From Enterobacteriaceae bacterium UBA7338 (GTDB taxonomy: Bacteria; Pseudomonadota; Gammaproteobacteria; Enterobacterales; Enterobacteriaceae), in NCBI GenBank assembly GCA_002480085.1, contig DKPJ01000017.1:248001-312000 (forward strand): a DNA stretch of 64,000 bases, in the 5' to 3' direction. A program made the position numbers and the translations under genes. This document shows positions 8,483-18,775 of the stretch, one piece after another; within the stretch, counting starts at the first letter, position 1; each line of letters starts with the position of its first letter. The notes below the pieces were generated by a model. That model was given only the letters and a program-made list of their open reading frames with translations. It ran no database searches and was not told the DNA's origin.

Positions 8483-9727
8483 ATGAAAGGTCGTGTTAAT
8501 GCCCGCTGGGCGATGGTAATCGGCGTGGCGATTGTTGCAATTGCCGCACTATGGTACTGGCATAGCCACAACGCTACTCAGACCGCCGCAGGCGCACACG
8601 CCCCGCAGGCTGGACGTGGGGCTGCGGGCGGCCGCCGCGGCATGCCGCTGGCTCCGGTACAGGCCGCCGCCGCCGTTGAAGGCGAAGTTCCCCGCTACCT
8701 GTCGGGCCTCGGTACTATCACTGCTGCCAATACCGTCACCGTGCGCAGCCGCGTTGACGGTCAGCTGATGGCTCTCCACTTCCAGGAGGGTCAGCAGGTG
8801 AAAGCGGGCGATCTGCTGGCGGAGATCGACCCCAGCCAGTTTAAGGTAGCGCTCGCCCAGGCCCAGGGCCAGCTGGCGAAGGATAAAGCCACGCTGGCCA
8901 ACGCCCAGCGCGATCTGGCCCGCTATCAGCAGCTGGTCAAAACCAATCTCGTCTCCCGCCAGGAGCTGGATGCCCAGCAGGCGCTGGTGAGCGAATCTCA
9001 GGGCACCATCAAGGCAGATGAAGCCTCGGTCGCCAGCGCCCAGCTACAGCTCGACTGGAGCCGCATCACCGCCCCGATCGATGGCCGCGTGGGCCTGAAG
9101 CAGGTCGATATCGGCAACCAGATCGCCAGCGGCGACACCACCGGCATCGTGGTCATCACCCAGACTCACCCTATCGATCTGGTCTTTACCCTGCCGGAGA
9201 GCGATATCGCCACGGTTGTGCAGGCGCAGAAGGCCGGGCAGACCCTTAGCGTTGAAGCCTGGGACCGCACCAACAAGCAGAAGCTGAGCGAGGGTACGCT
9301 GCTGAGCCTCGACAACCAGATCGACACCACCACCGGTACCATCAAGCTGAAAGCCCGCTTTACCAACCAGGATGACGCCCTCTTCCCTAACCAGTTCGTT
9401 AACGCCCGAATGCTGGTCTCTACCGAGCAGAACGCGGTGCTAATCCCCACCGCCGCGCTGCAGATGGGCAACGACGGCCATTTTGTCTGGGTGCTGAACG
9501 AGCAAAACAAAGTGAGCAAGCACACCGTGACCCCTGGCATTCAGGATAGCCAGCAGGTGGCGATCAGCGCCGGGCTGTCAGCAGGTGACAGAGTGGTCAC
9601 CGACGGCATCGACCGCTTAACCGAAGGCGCACAGGTAGAGGTTGTCACGGCCCAGAGCGCCGACGCCGCGCCTGCCGCGCAGGCGAAAACCCATGGTACG
9701 CGCGCCGCACAGGGAGCGGGTTCCTGA
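8483..9727 (+). CDS. mdtA: RND efflux membrane-fusion (periplasmic adaptor) subunit MdtA
   Basis: This 414-aa adaptor of the MdtABC tripartite pump (novobiocin, bile salts, metals; works with TolC) has an N-terminal membrane anchor (about residues 8-27), then the lipoyl/biotinyl half-motifs (VRSRVDGQLMALHFQEGQQV and ITAPIDGRVGL) around a coiled-coil hairpin. An upstream in-frame ATG at 8456 would add nine residues; the start at 8483 (MKGR) matches E. coli. The stop overlaps the mdtB ATG by one base, so translation is coupled. It is first in the mdtABCD-baeSR operon. Confidence 0.97.
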   Translation: MKGRVNARWAMVIGVAIVAIAALWYWHSHNATQTAAGAHAPQAGRGAAGGRRGMPLAPVQAAAAVEGEVPRYLSGLGTITAANTVTVRSRVDGQLMALHFQEGQQVKAGDLLAEIDPSQFKVALAQAQGQLAKDKATLANAQRDLARYQQLVKTNLVSRQELDAQQALVSESQGTIKADEASVASAQLQLDWSRITAPIDGRVGLKQVDIGNQIASGDTTGIVVITQTHPIDLVFTLPESDIATVVQAQKAGQTLSVEAWDRTNKQKLSEGTLLSLDNQIDTTTGTIKLKARFTNQDDALFPNQFVNARMLVSTEQNAVLIPTAALQMGNDGHFVWVLNEQNKVSKHTVTPGIQDSQQVAISAGLSAGDRVVTDGIDRLTEGAQVEVVTAQSADAAPAAQAKTHGTRAAQGAGS

Positions 9728-12700
9728 TGCAGGTGTTACCTCCCAGCGCTACCGGCGGCCCGTCCCGCCTGTTTATCCTCCGTCCGGTCGCCACTACCCT
9801 ATTTATGGTGGCGATCCTGCTGGCCGGGATCATCGGCTACCGCTTTCTGCCGGTTTCCGCCCTGCCCGAAGTGGACTACCCCACGATTCAGGTGGTGACC
9901 CTCTACCCTGGCGCCAGCCCGGATGTGATGACCTCCGCCGTCACCGCCCCTCTTGAGCGCCAGTTCGGCCAGATGTCTGGCCTGAAGCAGATGTCCTCCC
10001 AAAGCTCCGGCGGTGCGTCGGTAGTGACGCTCCAGTTTCAGCTGACGCTGGGGCTGGACGTTGCCGAGCAGGAGGTGCAGGCCGCAATCAACGCCGCCAC
10101 CAACCTGCTTCCCTCCGATCTGCCCAACCCGCCAGTCTACAGCAAGGTGAACCCGGCGGATCCGCCGATCATGTCCCTGGCGGTGACCTCAACCGCGATG
10201 CCGATGACCCAGGTGGAGGATATGGTCGAGACCCGGGTGGCCCAGAAGATCTCCCAGGTCTCCGGCGTCGGCCTGGTTACCCTCTCCGGCGGCCAGCGTC
10301 CGGCCGTGCGGGTGAAGCTTAACGCCCAGGCCATTGCCGCGCTCGGGCTGACCAGCGAAACCGTGCGCACCGCCATCAACAACAATAACGTTAACTCGGC
10401 GAAGGGTAGCCTCGACGGCCCGACGCGGGCGGTGACCCTCTCCGCGAACGATCAGATGCAGTCCGCCGAAGACTACCGCCGCCTGATTATCGCCTACCAG
10501 AACGGGGCACCGATCCGCCTCGGCGACGTGGCAACCATCGAGCAGGGCGCGGAGAACAGCTGGCTGGGTGCGTGGGCCAACAAGCAGCAGGCGATTGTGA
10601 TGAACGTCCAGCGTCAGCCGGGCGCCAATATTCTCTCCACCGCGGACAGCATCCGCACGCTGCTGCCCCAGCTCACCGAGAGCCTGCCGAAGTCGGTCAC
10701 GGTGAAGGTCCTGTCGGATCGCACCACCAACATTCGTGCCTCGGTAAGCGATACCCAGTTTGAGCTGATGCTGGCCATCGCCCTGGTGGTGATGATCATC
10801 TACCTGTTCCTGCGCAACGTCCCGGCCACCATCATTCCTGCCGTGGCGGTACCGCTGTCGCTGGTAGGCACCTTTGCGGTGATGGTGTTCCTCGACTTCT
10901 CGATCAACAACCTGACGCTGATGGCGCTGACCATCGCCACTGGCTTCGTGGTGGATGACGCCATCGTGGTGATTGAGAACATCTCCCGCTATATCGAAAA
11001 AGGCGAGAAGCCGCTGACGGCGGCACTGAAGGGCGCGGGCGAAATTGGCTTTACCATTATCTCCCTCACCTTCTCGCTGATCGCGGTGCTGATCCCGCTG
11101 CTGTTTATGGGCGATATCGTGGGCCGCCTGTTCCGCGAGTTTGCCGTCACCCTGGCGGTGGCGATTTTGATCTCTGCCGTGGTCTCCCTGACCCTGACGC
11201 CGATGATGTGCGCCCGGATGCTCAGCCACGACTCCCTGCGCAAGCAGAACCGCTTCTCCCGCGCCTCGGAGCGCTTTTTCGACCGCGTGATCGCCGCCTA
11301 TGGCCGGGGGCTGAGCAAAGTGCTGAACCATCCGTGGCTGACCCTCAGCGTGGCGGTAGGTGCGCTGCTGCTGTCGGTGCTGCTGTGGGTAACGATCCCG
11401 AAAGGCTTCTTCCCGATCCAGGATAACGGCATCATTCAGGGCACGTTGCAGGCTCCCCAGTCGGCGTCGTTTGCCAGCATGGCGGAGCGCCAGCGCCAGG
11501 TGAGCGATATCGTGCTGAAGGATCCGGCGGTAGAGAGCCTGACGGCCTTTGTTGGCGTCGATGGAACCAATCCGTCGCTGAACAGCGCCCGGCTGCAAAT
11601 CAACCTCAAGCCGCTGGATGACCGGGACGATCGCGTCCAGACCGTCATCGCCCGGCTTCAGCAGGCGGTAGCGAAGGTGCCGGGCGTGGATCTCTATCTC
11701 CAGCCGACCCAGGATCTGACCATCGATACCACCGTCAGCCGTACCCAGTATCAGTTCACCCTCCAGGCCACAACCCTTGAGGCGCTGAGCACCTGGGTGC
11801 CGCAGCTGATGAGTGAACTCCAGACCCTGCCGCAGCTGTCTGACGTCAGCAGCGACTGGCAGGACAAGGGCCTGGCCGCCTACGTTAACGTTGACCGGGA
11901 CAGCGCCAGCCGCCTCGGCATTACCATGGCGGACGTGGATAACGCCCTCTACAACGCCTTCGGCCAGCGGCTGATCTCCACCATCTATACCCAGGCTAAC
12001 CAGTACCGGGTGGTGCTGGAGCACAATACGGCGGCAACGCCGGGCCTGGCGGGGCTGGACTCTATTCGCCTGACCAGCAGCGACGGCGGCGTGGTGCCGC
12101 TCAGCGCCATTGCGAAGGTGGAGGAGCGCTACACCCCGCTGGCGATCAACCATCTCGACCAGTTCCCGTCCACCACCATCTCGTTTAACGTTCAGGACGG
12201 TTACGCGCTTGGGGATGCGGTACAGGCGATTCTGGATAGCGAGCAGAACCTCAGCCTGCCGGGAGATATCACCACCCAATTCCAGGGCAGCTCGCTGGCG
12301 TTCCAGGACGCGCTGGGCAGCACCGTGTGGCTGATCGTCGCGGCGGTGGTGGCGATGTATATCGTGCTCGGCGTGCTCTATGAGAGCTTCATCCATCCGA
12401 TCACCATCCTCTCTACCCTGCCCACCGCGGGGGTCGGCGCGCTGCTGGCCCTGATGCTGGCGGGCAGCGAGCTGGATGTGATCGCCATTATCGGCATCAT
12501 CCTGCTGATCGGTATCGTCAAGAAGAACGCCATCATGATGATCGACTTTGCCCTCGCCGCCGAGCGGGAACAGGGCATGTCGCCACGGGAGGCGATCTTC
12601 CAGGCCTGCCTGCTGCGCTTCCGCCCAATCTTAATGACTACTCTCGCGGCGCTGCTGGGTGCCCTGCCGCTGATGCTGAGCACCGGGGTGGGCGCCGAGC

Positions 12701-12861
12701 TGCGGCGTCCGCTGGGGATCGGCATGGTCGGCGGCCTGCTGGTGAGCCAGGTGCTGACCCTCTTTACCACGCCGGTGATCTACCTGCTGTTTGACCGCCT
12801 GGCCCTGCGGGTTCGCCACCGCTTCCCCCGCCGCGAAGAGCGTGAAGGGGAGGAGGCGTAA
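9727..12861 (+). CDS. mdtB: RND efflux transporter subunit MdtB
   Basis: This 1044-aa inner-membrane proton-drug antiporter of the AcrB family forms with MdtC the heteromeric MdtB2C pump. It has the usual two repeats of six TM helices (first near residue 17, central block about 340-540, C-terminal block about 865-1025) and two large periplasmic loops. The TGFVVDDAIVVIENI segment contains the paired aspartates of the proton relay in TM4. Start and length agree with E. coli. Confidence 0.98.
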   Translation: MQVLPPSATGGPSRLFILRPVATTLFMVAILLAGIIGYRFLPVSALPEVDYPTIQVVTLYPGASPDVMTSAVTAPLERQFGQMSGLKQMSSQSSGGASVVTLQFQLTLGLDVAEQEVQAAINAATNLLPSDLPNPPVYSKVNPADPPIMSLAVTSTAMPMTQVEDMVETRVAQKISQVSGVGLVTLSGGQRPAVRVKLNAQAIAALGLTSETVRTAINNNNVNSAKGSLDGPTRAVTLSANDQMQSAEDYRRLIIAYQNGAPIRLGDVATIEQGAENSWLGAWANKQQAIVMNVQRQPGANILSTADSIRTLLPQLTESLPKSVTVKVLSDRTTNIRASVSDTQFELMLAIALVVMIIYLFLRNVPATIIPAVAVPLSLVGTFAVMVFLDFSINNLTLMALTIATGFVVDDAIVVIENISRYIEKGEKPLTAALKGAGEIGFTIISLTFSLIAVLIPLLFMGDIVGRLFREFAVTLAVAILISAVVSLTLTPMMCARMLSHDSLRKQNRFSRASERFFDRVIAAYGRGLSKVLNHPWLTLSVAVGALLLSVLLWVTIPKGFFPIQDNGIIQGTLQAPQSASFASMAERQRQVSDIVLKDPAVESLTAFVGVDGTNPSLNSARLQINLKPLDDRDDRVQTVIARLQQAVAKVPGVDLYLQPTQDLTIDTTVSRTQYQFTLQATTLEALSTWVPQLMSELQTLPQLSDVSSDWQDKGLAAYVNVDRDSASRLGITMADVDNALYNAFGQRLISTIYTQANQYRVVLEHNTAATPGLAGLDSIRLTSSDGGVVPLSAIAKVEERYTPLAINHLDQFPSTTISFNVQDGYALGDAVQAILDSEQNLSLPGDITTQFQGSSLAFQDALGSTVWLIVAAVVAMYIVLGVLYESFIHPITILSTLPTAGVGALLALMLAGSELDVIAIIGIILLIGIVKKNAIMMIDFALAAEREQGMSPREAIFQACLLRFRPILMTTLAALLGALPLMLSTGVGAELRRPLGIGMVGGLLVSQVLTLFTTPVIYLLFDRLALRVRHRFPRREEREGEEA

Positions 12862-15800
12862 GTGAAGTTTTTTGCCCTGTTTATTCACCGCCCGGTCGCC
12901 ACCATCCTGATTTCGCTGGCGATCACCCTGTGCGGTATTCTCGGCTTCCGCCTGCTGCCGGTAGCCCCCCTGCCGCAGGTGGATTATCCAGTGATCATGG
13001 TGAGTGCCTCCCTGCCGGGAGCCTCGCCGGAGACTATGGCCTCCTCGGTGGCGACGCCGCTGGAGCGCTCCCTCGGGCGCATTGCCGGGGTCAATGAGAT
13101 GACCTCCTCCAGCTCGCTGGGCAGCACGCGCATCATTCTGGAGTTCAACTTCGATCGCGATATCAACGGTGCCGCGCGAGACGTGCAGGCGGCGATCAAC
13201 GCCGCGCAAAGCCTGCTGCCGAGCGGCATGCCGAGCCGTCCGACCTATCGGAAAGCGAACCCCTCCGATGCGCCGATCATGATCCTCACCCTCACCTCGG
13301 ATACCTATTCCCAGGGTCAACTGTATGACTTTGCCTCGACCCAGCTGGCGCAGACCATCTCGCAAATAGAGGGCGTCGGTGACGTTGACGTGGGCGGCAG
13401 CTCCCTGCCCGCCGTGCGGGTGTCGCTTAACCCGCAGGCGCTGTTTAACCAGGGCGTGTCGCTGGACGACGTGCGCAGCGCGATTAATAACGCTAACGTA
13501 CGCAGGCCGCAGGGCGCTATCGAGGACGGCACCCACCGCTGGCAGCTGCAGACCAACGATGAGATCAAAACCGCCGAGGCCTATCAGCCGCTGATTGTTC
13601 ACTACAGCAACGGAGCGGCGGTGCGCCTCGGCGACGTCGCCAGCGTGACCGATTCGGTGCAGGACGTGCGCAACGCCGGGATGACCAACGCCAGGCCAGC
13701 GATCCTGCTGATGATCCGCAAGCTGCCGGAAGCCAATATTATCCAGACGGTGGACAGCATCCGCGCCCGGCTGCCGGAGCTACAGGAGACGATCCCGGCG
13801 GCCATCGACTTACAGATCGCCCAGGACCGCTCCCCGACCATCCGCGCCTCGCTGGATGAGGTCGAGCACAGCCTGATCATCTCCGTGGCGCTGGTGATCC
13901 TGGTGGTCTTTCTCTTCCTGCGCTCGGGACGGGCGACGCTGATCCCGGCGGTGGCGGTGCCGGTATCGCTGATCGGCACCTTTGCCGCTATGTACCTGTG
14001 CGGCTTTAGCCTCAACAACCTCTCCCTGATGGCCCTGACCATCGCCACCGGTTTTGTGGTGGATGACGCCATCGTGGTGCTGGAGAATATTGCCCGTCAT
14101 CTGGAGGCCGGGATGAAACCCCTCCAGGCGGCACTGCAGGGCACGCGGGAGGTGGGCTTTACCGTGCTCTCTATGAGCCTGTCGCTGGTGGCGGTCTTCC
14201 TGCCGCTGCTGCTGATGGACGGCCTGCCGGGCCGCCTGCTGCGGGAGTTCGCCGTCACCCTGTCGGTGGCGATCGGCATCTCGCTGGTGGTCTCCCTGAC
14301 CCTGACGCCGATGATGTGCGGCTGGCTGCTGAAGAGCGGCAAACCGCAAGCGCAGACCAAAGTGCAGGGCTTTGGCCGTCTGCTGCTGGGCCTCCAGCAG
14401 GGCTACGCTAAGTCGCTGAAGTGGGTGCTAAACCATACCCGGTTAGTAGGCGTGGTGCTGCTCGGCACCATCGCGCTCAACGTCTGGCTCTATATCGCCA
14501 TCCCGAAAACCTTCTTCCCGGAGCAGGACACCGGTGTGCTGATGGGCGGCATCCAGGCCGACCAGAGCATCTCCTTCCAGGCGATGCGCGGCAAGCTGGC
14601 GGACTTTATGAAAATTATCCGCGACGATCCGGCGGTGGATAACGTCACCGGCTTTACCGGCGGATCGCGGGTTAACAGCGGGATGATGTTTATCACCCTC
14701 AAGTCCCGCGACCAGCGCAGCGATACCGCCCAGCAGGTGATCGACCGCCTGCGGGTTAAGCTGGCGAAAGAGCCGGGGGCTAACCTGTTCCTGATGGCGG
14801 TGCAGGATATCCGCGTCGGCGGCCGCCAGTCGAACGCCAGCTATCAGTACGCCCTGCTGTCGGACGATCTCAGCGACCTGCGCGAGTGGGAGCCGAAGAT
14901 CCGTAAGGCATTCTCGGCCCTGCCCCAGCTGGCGGACGTTAACTCAGATCAGCAGGATAACGGCGCGGAGATGAATCTGATCTACGACCGGGAGACCATG
15001 TCCCGGCTGGGCATCAGCGTGCAGGATGCCAACGGCCTGCTGAATAACGCCTTCGGCCAGCGGCAGATCTCAACCATCTACGAGGCGCTCAACCAGTACA
15101 AGGTGGTGATGGAGGTCGATCCGCGTTACACCCAGGACATCAGCGCCCTGGACAAGATGTTTGTAATCAACAGCGAGGGCAAGCCAATCCCCCTCTCCTA
15201 CTTTGCGAAGTGGCAGCCCGCTAACGCGCCGCTGTCGGTGAACCATCAGGGGCTTTCCGCCGCCTCGACCATCGCCTTTAACCTGCCGACCGGCGTCTCC
15301 CTCTCCGAGGCCAGCGAGGCGATTGACCGGACCATGACCCAGCTGGGGGTGCCCTCCAGCGTGCGCGGCAGCTTTGCCGGGACCGCACAGGTCTTCCAGG
15401 ATACCATGCGCTCCCAGCTGATCTTGATCCTTGCGGCCATCGCCACGGTCTATATCGTGCTCGGCATTCTCTATGAGAGCTACGTCCATCCGCTGACCAT
15501 TCTCTCGACCCTGCCGTCGGCGGGCGTGGGGGCGCTGCTGGCGCTGGAGCTGTTCGATGCCCCATTTAGCCTCATCGCCCTGATCGGAATTATGTTATTG
15601 ATAGGTATCGTCAAGAAGAACGCCATCATGATGGTCGATTTCGCCCTTGAGGCGCAGCGTACCGGCAACCTGACGCCGCAGGAGGCGATCTTCCAGGCCT
15701 GCCTGCTGCGCTTCAGGCCGATCATGATGACCACCCTGGCGGCGCTGTTTGGCGCGCTACCGCTGGTGCTGACCTCCGGCGACGGGTCCGAGCTGCGCCA

Positions 15801-15939
15801 GCCGCTCGGGATCACCATCGTTGGCGGCCTGGTGATGAGCCAGCTGCTGACGCTCTACACCACGCCGGTGGTCTATCTCTTCTTTGACCGGCTACGGCTG
15901 CGTTTCACCCGCAAGCGCCAGCCGCTATTGAGTGAGTAA
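12862..15939 (+). CDS. mdtC: RND efflux transporter subunit MdtC
   Basis: This 1025-aa partner of MdtB has the same RND architecture and the VDDAIVVLEN proton-relay motif. It begins directly after the mdtB stop (taagtgaag, using GTG at 12862), so the two are almost certainly co-translated. Length equals E. coli MdtC. MdtB and MdtC are clearly paralogous to each other along their whole length. Confidence 0.98.
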   Translation: MKFFALFIHRPVATILISLAITLCGILGFRLLPVAPLPQVDYPVIMVSASLPGASPETMASSVATPLERSLGRIAGVNEMTSSSSLGSTRIILEFNFDRDINGAARDVQAAINAAQSLLPSGMPSRPTYRKANPSDAPIMILTLTSDTYSQGQLYDFASTQLAQTISQIEGVGDVDVGGSSLPAVRVSLNPQALFNQGVSLDDVRSAINNANVRRPQGAIEDGTHRWQLQTNDEIKTAEAYQPLIVHYSNGAAVRLGDVASVTDSVQDVRNAGMTNARPAILLMIRKLPEANIIQTVDSIRARLPELQETIPAAIDLQIAQDRSPTIRASLDEVEHSLIISVALVILVVFLFLRSGRATLIPAVAVPVSLIGTFAAMYLCGFSLNNLSLMALTIATGFVVDDAIVVLENIARHLEAGMKPLQAALQGTREVGFTVLSMSLSLVAVFLPLLLMDGLPGRLLREFAVTLSVAIGISLVVSLTLTPMMCGWLLKSGKPQAQTKVQGFGRLLLGLQQGYAKSLKWVLNHTRLVGVVLLGTIALNVWLYIAIPKTFFPEQDTGVLMGGIQADQSISFQAMRGKLADFMKIIRDDPAVDNVTGFTGGSRVNSGMMFITLKSRDQRSDTAQQVIDRLRVKLAKEPGANLFLMAVQDIRVGGRQSNASYQYALLSDDLSDLREWEPKIRKAFSALPQLADVNSDQQDNGAEMNLIYDRETMSRLGISVQDANGLLNNAFGQRQISTIYEALNQYKVVMEVDPRYTQDISALDKMFVINSEGKPIPLSYFAKWQPANAPLSVNHQGLSAASTIAFNLPTGVSLSEASEAIDRTMTQLGVPSSVRGSFAGTAQVFQDTMRSQLILILAAIATVYIVLGILYESYVHPLTILSTLPSAGVGALLALELFDAPFSLIALIGIMLLIGIVKKNAIMMVDFALEAQRTGNLTPQEAIFQACLLRFRPIMMTTLAALFGALPLVLTSGDGSELRQPLGITIVGGLVMSQLLTLYTTPVVYLFFDRLRLRFTRKRQPLLSE

Positions 15940-15959
15940 AGGGTAAAGAGGCAGGTGAG

Positions 15960-17375
15960 ATGACCGATCTTCCGAACCAGGTCCGCTGGCAGCTATGGAT
16001 AGTGGCCTTCGGCTTTTTCATGCAGGCGCTGGATACCACCATCGTCAATACCGCCCTGCCCTCAATGGCGCAGAGCCTCGGCGAAAGCCCGCTGCATATG
16101 CACATGGTCGTTGTGGCCTATGTGCTGACGGTAGCGGTAATGCTGCCCGCCAGCGGCTGGCTGGCGGATAAGGTTGGGGTGCGCAACGTCTTCTTCAGCG
16201 CGATTGTGCTCTTTACCCTGGGATCGCTGTTCTGTGCCCAGGCCAGCACCCTCGACGGGCTGGTGATGGCCCGCGTGCTGCAGGGCGTCGGCGGCGCGAT
16301 GATGGTGCCGGTAGGGAGGCTGACGGTGATGAAGATCGTTCCCCGGTCGCAGTACATGGCGGCGATGACCTTCGTCACCCTGCCGGGGCAGATCGGCCCG
16401 CTGCTCGGCCCGGCGCTGGGGGGGATTCTGGTGGAGTACGCCTCCTGGCACTGGATTTTCCTGATTAACCTGCCGGTGGGCATCGTCGGGGCGATCGCTA
16501 CCCTCTGGCTGATGCCCAACTACACCCTGCAAACCCGCCGCTTCGATATGCCAGGCTTCCTGCTGCTGGCCTTTGGCATGGCAGCCTTAACCCTCGCCCT
16601 CGACGGCCAGAAGGGGTTAGGCATCTCCACCCTTACGCTTGTGGCGCTGGTGGCTGCGGGCGGGCTCGCGCTGGGCGTCTACCTGTGGCACGCCAGGCGC
16701 AACGAGGCGGCACTCTTCCCCCTCGGCCTGTTCGACACCCGCACCTTCTCCCTGGGCCTGGCTGGCAGCTTTGCCGGGCGCATCGGCAGCGGCATGCTGC
16801 CCTTTATCACGCCGGTGTTTTTGCAGATCGGGCTGGGCTTCTCGCCGTTCCATGCCGGGCTGATGATGATCCCGATGGTGCTGGGCAGCATGGGCATGAA
16901 GCGGATCGTAGTGCAGATCGTCAACCGTTTCGGCTACCGGCAGGTGCTGGTGGCCAGCACGCTGGGGCTGGCGCTGGTGAGCCTGCTGTTTATGGCCACC
17001 GCGTTGGCGGGCCTCTACTACCTGCTGCCGGTGGTGCTGTTTGTGCAGGGGATGATCAACTCGATGCGCTTCTCGACCATGAATACCCTGACGCTGAAGG
17101 ATCTGCCGGATGCGCAGGCCAGCAGCGGCAACAGCCTGCTGTCGATGGTCATGCAGCTCTCAATGAGCGTCGGCGTCACCGTCGCCGGGCTGCTGCTCGG
17201 CCTGTTTGGTCAGCAGCATCTGGCGACCGACAGCACATTAGTGCACCACGTTTTCTTTTCCACCTATCTGTGCATGGCGGTGATTATCGCCCTGCCCGCG
17301 CTGCTCTTTGCCCGCGTGCCGAATGACGCCAGCACCAATACCGTGATTGCCCGGCGCAAAAGGAGTCAACGATGA
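15960..17375 (+). CDS. mdtD: MFS transporter MdtD (DHA2-like)
   Basis: This 471-aa, 14-TM major facilitator is the fourth gene of the operon. The DHA2 signatures QALDTTIVNTALPSMA (TM1) and GGAMMVPVGRL with nearby GPLLGPALGG (motif C) are visible. In E. coli it is not needed for MdtABC drug efflux and has been linked to citrate/iron export under a different name; that role is not readable here. The start at 15960 follows a purine-rich aggtgag and the end overlaps baeS by 4 nt. Confidence 0.95.
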   Translation: MTDLPNQVRWQLWIVAFGFFMQALDTTIVNTALPSMAQSLGESPLHMHMVVVAYVLTVAVMLPASGWLADKVGVRNVFFSAIVLFTLGSLFCAQASTLDGLVMARVLQGVGGAMMVPVGRLTVMKIVPRSQYMAAMTFVTLPGQIGPLLGPALGGILVEYASWHWIFLINLPVGIVGAIATLWLMPNYTLQTRRFDMPGFLLLAFGMAALTLALDGQKGLGISTLTLVALVAAGGLALGVYLWHARRNEAALFPLGLFDTRTFSLGLAGSFAGRIGSGMLPFITPVFLQIGLGFSPFHAGLMMIPMVLGSMGMKRIVVQIVNRFGYRQVLVASTLGLALVSLLFMATALAGLYYLLPVVLFVQGMINSMRFSTMNTLTLKDLPDAQASSGNSLLSMVMQLSMSVGVTVAGLLLGLFGQQHLATDSTLVHHVFFSTYLCMAVIIALPALLFARVPNDASTNTVIARRKRSQR

Positions 17376-18775
17376 AATTCTGGCGACCCGGTATTACCGG
17401 CAAGCTCTTTCTGGCGATTTTCGCCACCTGTATCGCGCTGCTGATCACCATGCACTGGGCGGTGCGGGTCAGCTTTGAGCGCGGCTTTATCGACTACATC
17501 AAGCACGGCAACGAGCAGCGGCTACAGATGCTCAGCGACGCGCTGGGAGAGCAGTACGAGCTGCACGGCAACTGGCGTTTTCTGCGCAACAATGACCGCT
17601 TTGTCTTCCAGATCCTGCGCTCCTTTGAGCATGACAGCGACGACGATCGACCTGGTCCCGGCATGCCGCCCCACGGCTGGCGGACGCAGTTCTGGGTGAC
17701 CGACCAGAGCGGCGACGTGCTGGTTGGCCCGCGCTCCCCGGTGCCGAAAGAGGGGACCCGGCGGGCGATAACGGTCAACGGTGCGGTGGTTGGCTCAGTC
17801 ATCGCCTCCCCGGTGGAGCGGCTGACGCGCAATACCGACATCAACTTTGACCGCCAGCAGCGGCGCACCAGCTGGCTGATTGTCGGTCTCGCTACGCTGC
17901 TGGCGGCGCTGGCAACCTTCCCGCTGGCGCGCGGCCTGCTCGCACCGGTGAAACGGCTGGTAGAGGGGACGCACCGGCTGGCGGCCGGGGACTTTACCAC
18001 CCGCGTGGCGACGTCCAGCCCGGATGAGCTGGGCAAGCTGGCGCAGGACTTTAACCAGCTCGCCAGCACCCTGGAGAAGAACCAGCAGATGCGCCGCGAC
18101 TTTATGGCCGACATCTCCCATGAGCTGCGCACTCCGCTGGCGGTGCTGCGCGGCGAGCTGGAGGCGATTCAGGACGGCGTGCGCCAGTTTACCCCCGAGT
18201 CGGTGGCCTCTTTACAGGCCGAGGTGGGCACGCTGACCAAGCTGGTTGACGATCTGCATCAGCTCTCGATGTCCGACGAGGGGGCGCTGGCCTACCAGAA
18301 GGCCCCGATGGATGTCATAACCCTGCTGGAGATTGCCGCCGGCGCGTTCCGGGAGCGCTTCGCCAGCCGGGGACTAAGCCTCAACGTCTCGCTGCCGGAG
18401 AGCGCCATCGTCTTCGGCGATCGCGATCGTCTGATGCAGCTGTTTAATAACCTGTTGGAGAACAGCCTGCGCTATACCGATGCCGGGGGCCAGCTGATGA
18501 TTAGCGCGACCGTGAAGCCTGATGCCATGACGATGACCTTTGCCGACAGCGGCCCCGGCGTCAGCGACGAGCAGCTCAGCCGCCTGTTTGAGCGTTTCTA
18601 CCGCACCGAAAGCTCGCGCAACCGCGCCAGCGGCGGCTCCGGTCTGGGGCTGCCTATCTGCGTAAACATTGTTGAAGCCCACGGCGGCACCATCCACGCG
18701 GCCCATTCGCCTTTTGGCGGGGTTAGCATTACAGTTGAACTACCGCTGGAACGCGATTTACCGAGAGATGTATGA
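17372..18775 (+). CDS. baeS: Sensor histidine kinase BaeS
   Basis: This 467-aa envelope-stress sensor has TM1 at about 10-30, a periplasmic sensor loop, TM2 at about 168-190, HAMP at about 190-240, a dimerisation/phosphoacceptor helix with His250 in DISHELRTPLAVL, and an ATPase domain with N (LFNNLLENSLRY), G1 (FADSGPGV) and G2 (GGSGLGLPIC) boxes. It responds to indole, flavonoids, spheroplasting and metals in E. coli and phosphorylates BaeR. The ATG overlaps the mdtD stop, and the baeS stop overlaps baeR by 4 nt. Confidence 0.97.
   Translation: MKFWRPGITGKLFLAIFATCIALLITMHWAVRVSFERGFIDYIKHGNEQRLQMLSDALGEQYELHGNWRFLRNNDRFVFQILRSFEHDSDDDRPGPGMPPHGWRTQFWVTDQSGDVLVGPRSPVPKEGTRRAITVNGAVVGSVIASPVERLTRNTDINFDRQQRRTSWLIVGLATLLAALATFPLARGLLAPVKRLVEGTHRLAAGDFTTRVATSSPDELGKLAQDFNQLASTLEKNQQMRRDFMADISHELRTPLAVLRGELEAIQDGVRQFTPESVASLQAEVGTLTKLVDDLHQLSMSDEGALAYQKAPMDVITLLEIAAGAFRERFASRGLSLNVSLPESAIVFGDRDRLMQLFNNLLENSLRYTDAGGQLMISATVKPDAMTMTFADSGPGVSDEQLSRLFERFYRTESSRNRASGGSGLGLPICVNIVEAHGGTIHAAHSPFGGVSITVELPLERDLPRDV

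Noticed and set aside
10189..12396. 735-codon open frame on the minus strand inside mdtB
   Set aside because: It is antisense to the well-supported mdtB frame, rich in His, Arg and Gln from the GC-rich codon pattern, and has no recognisable domain.
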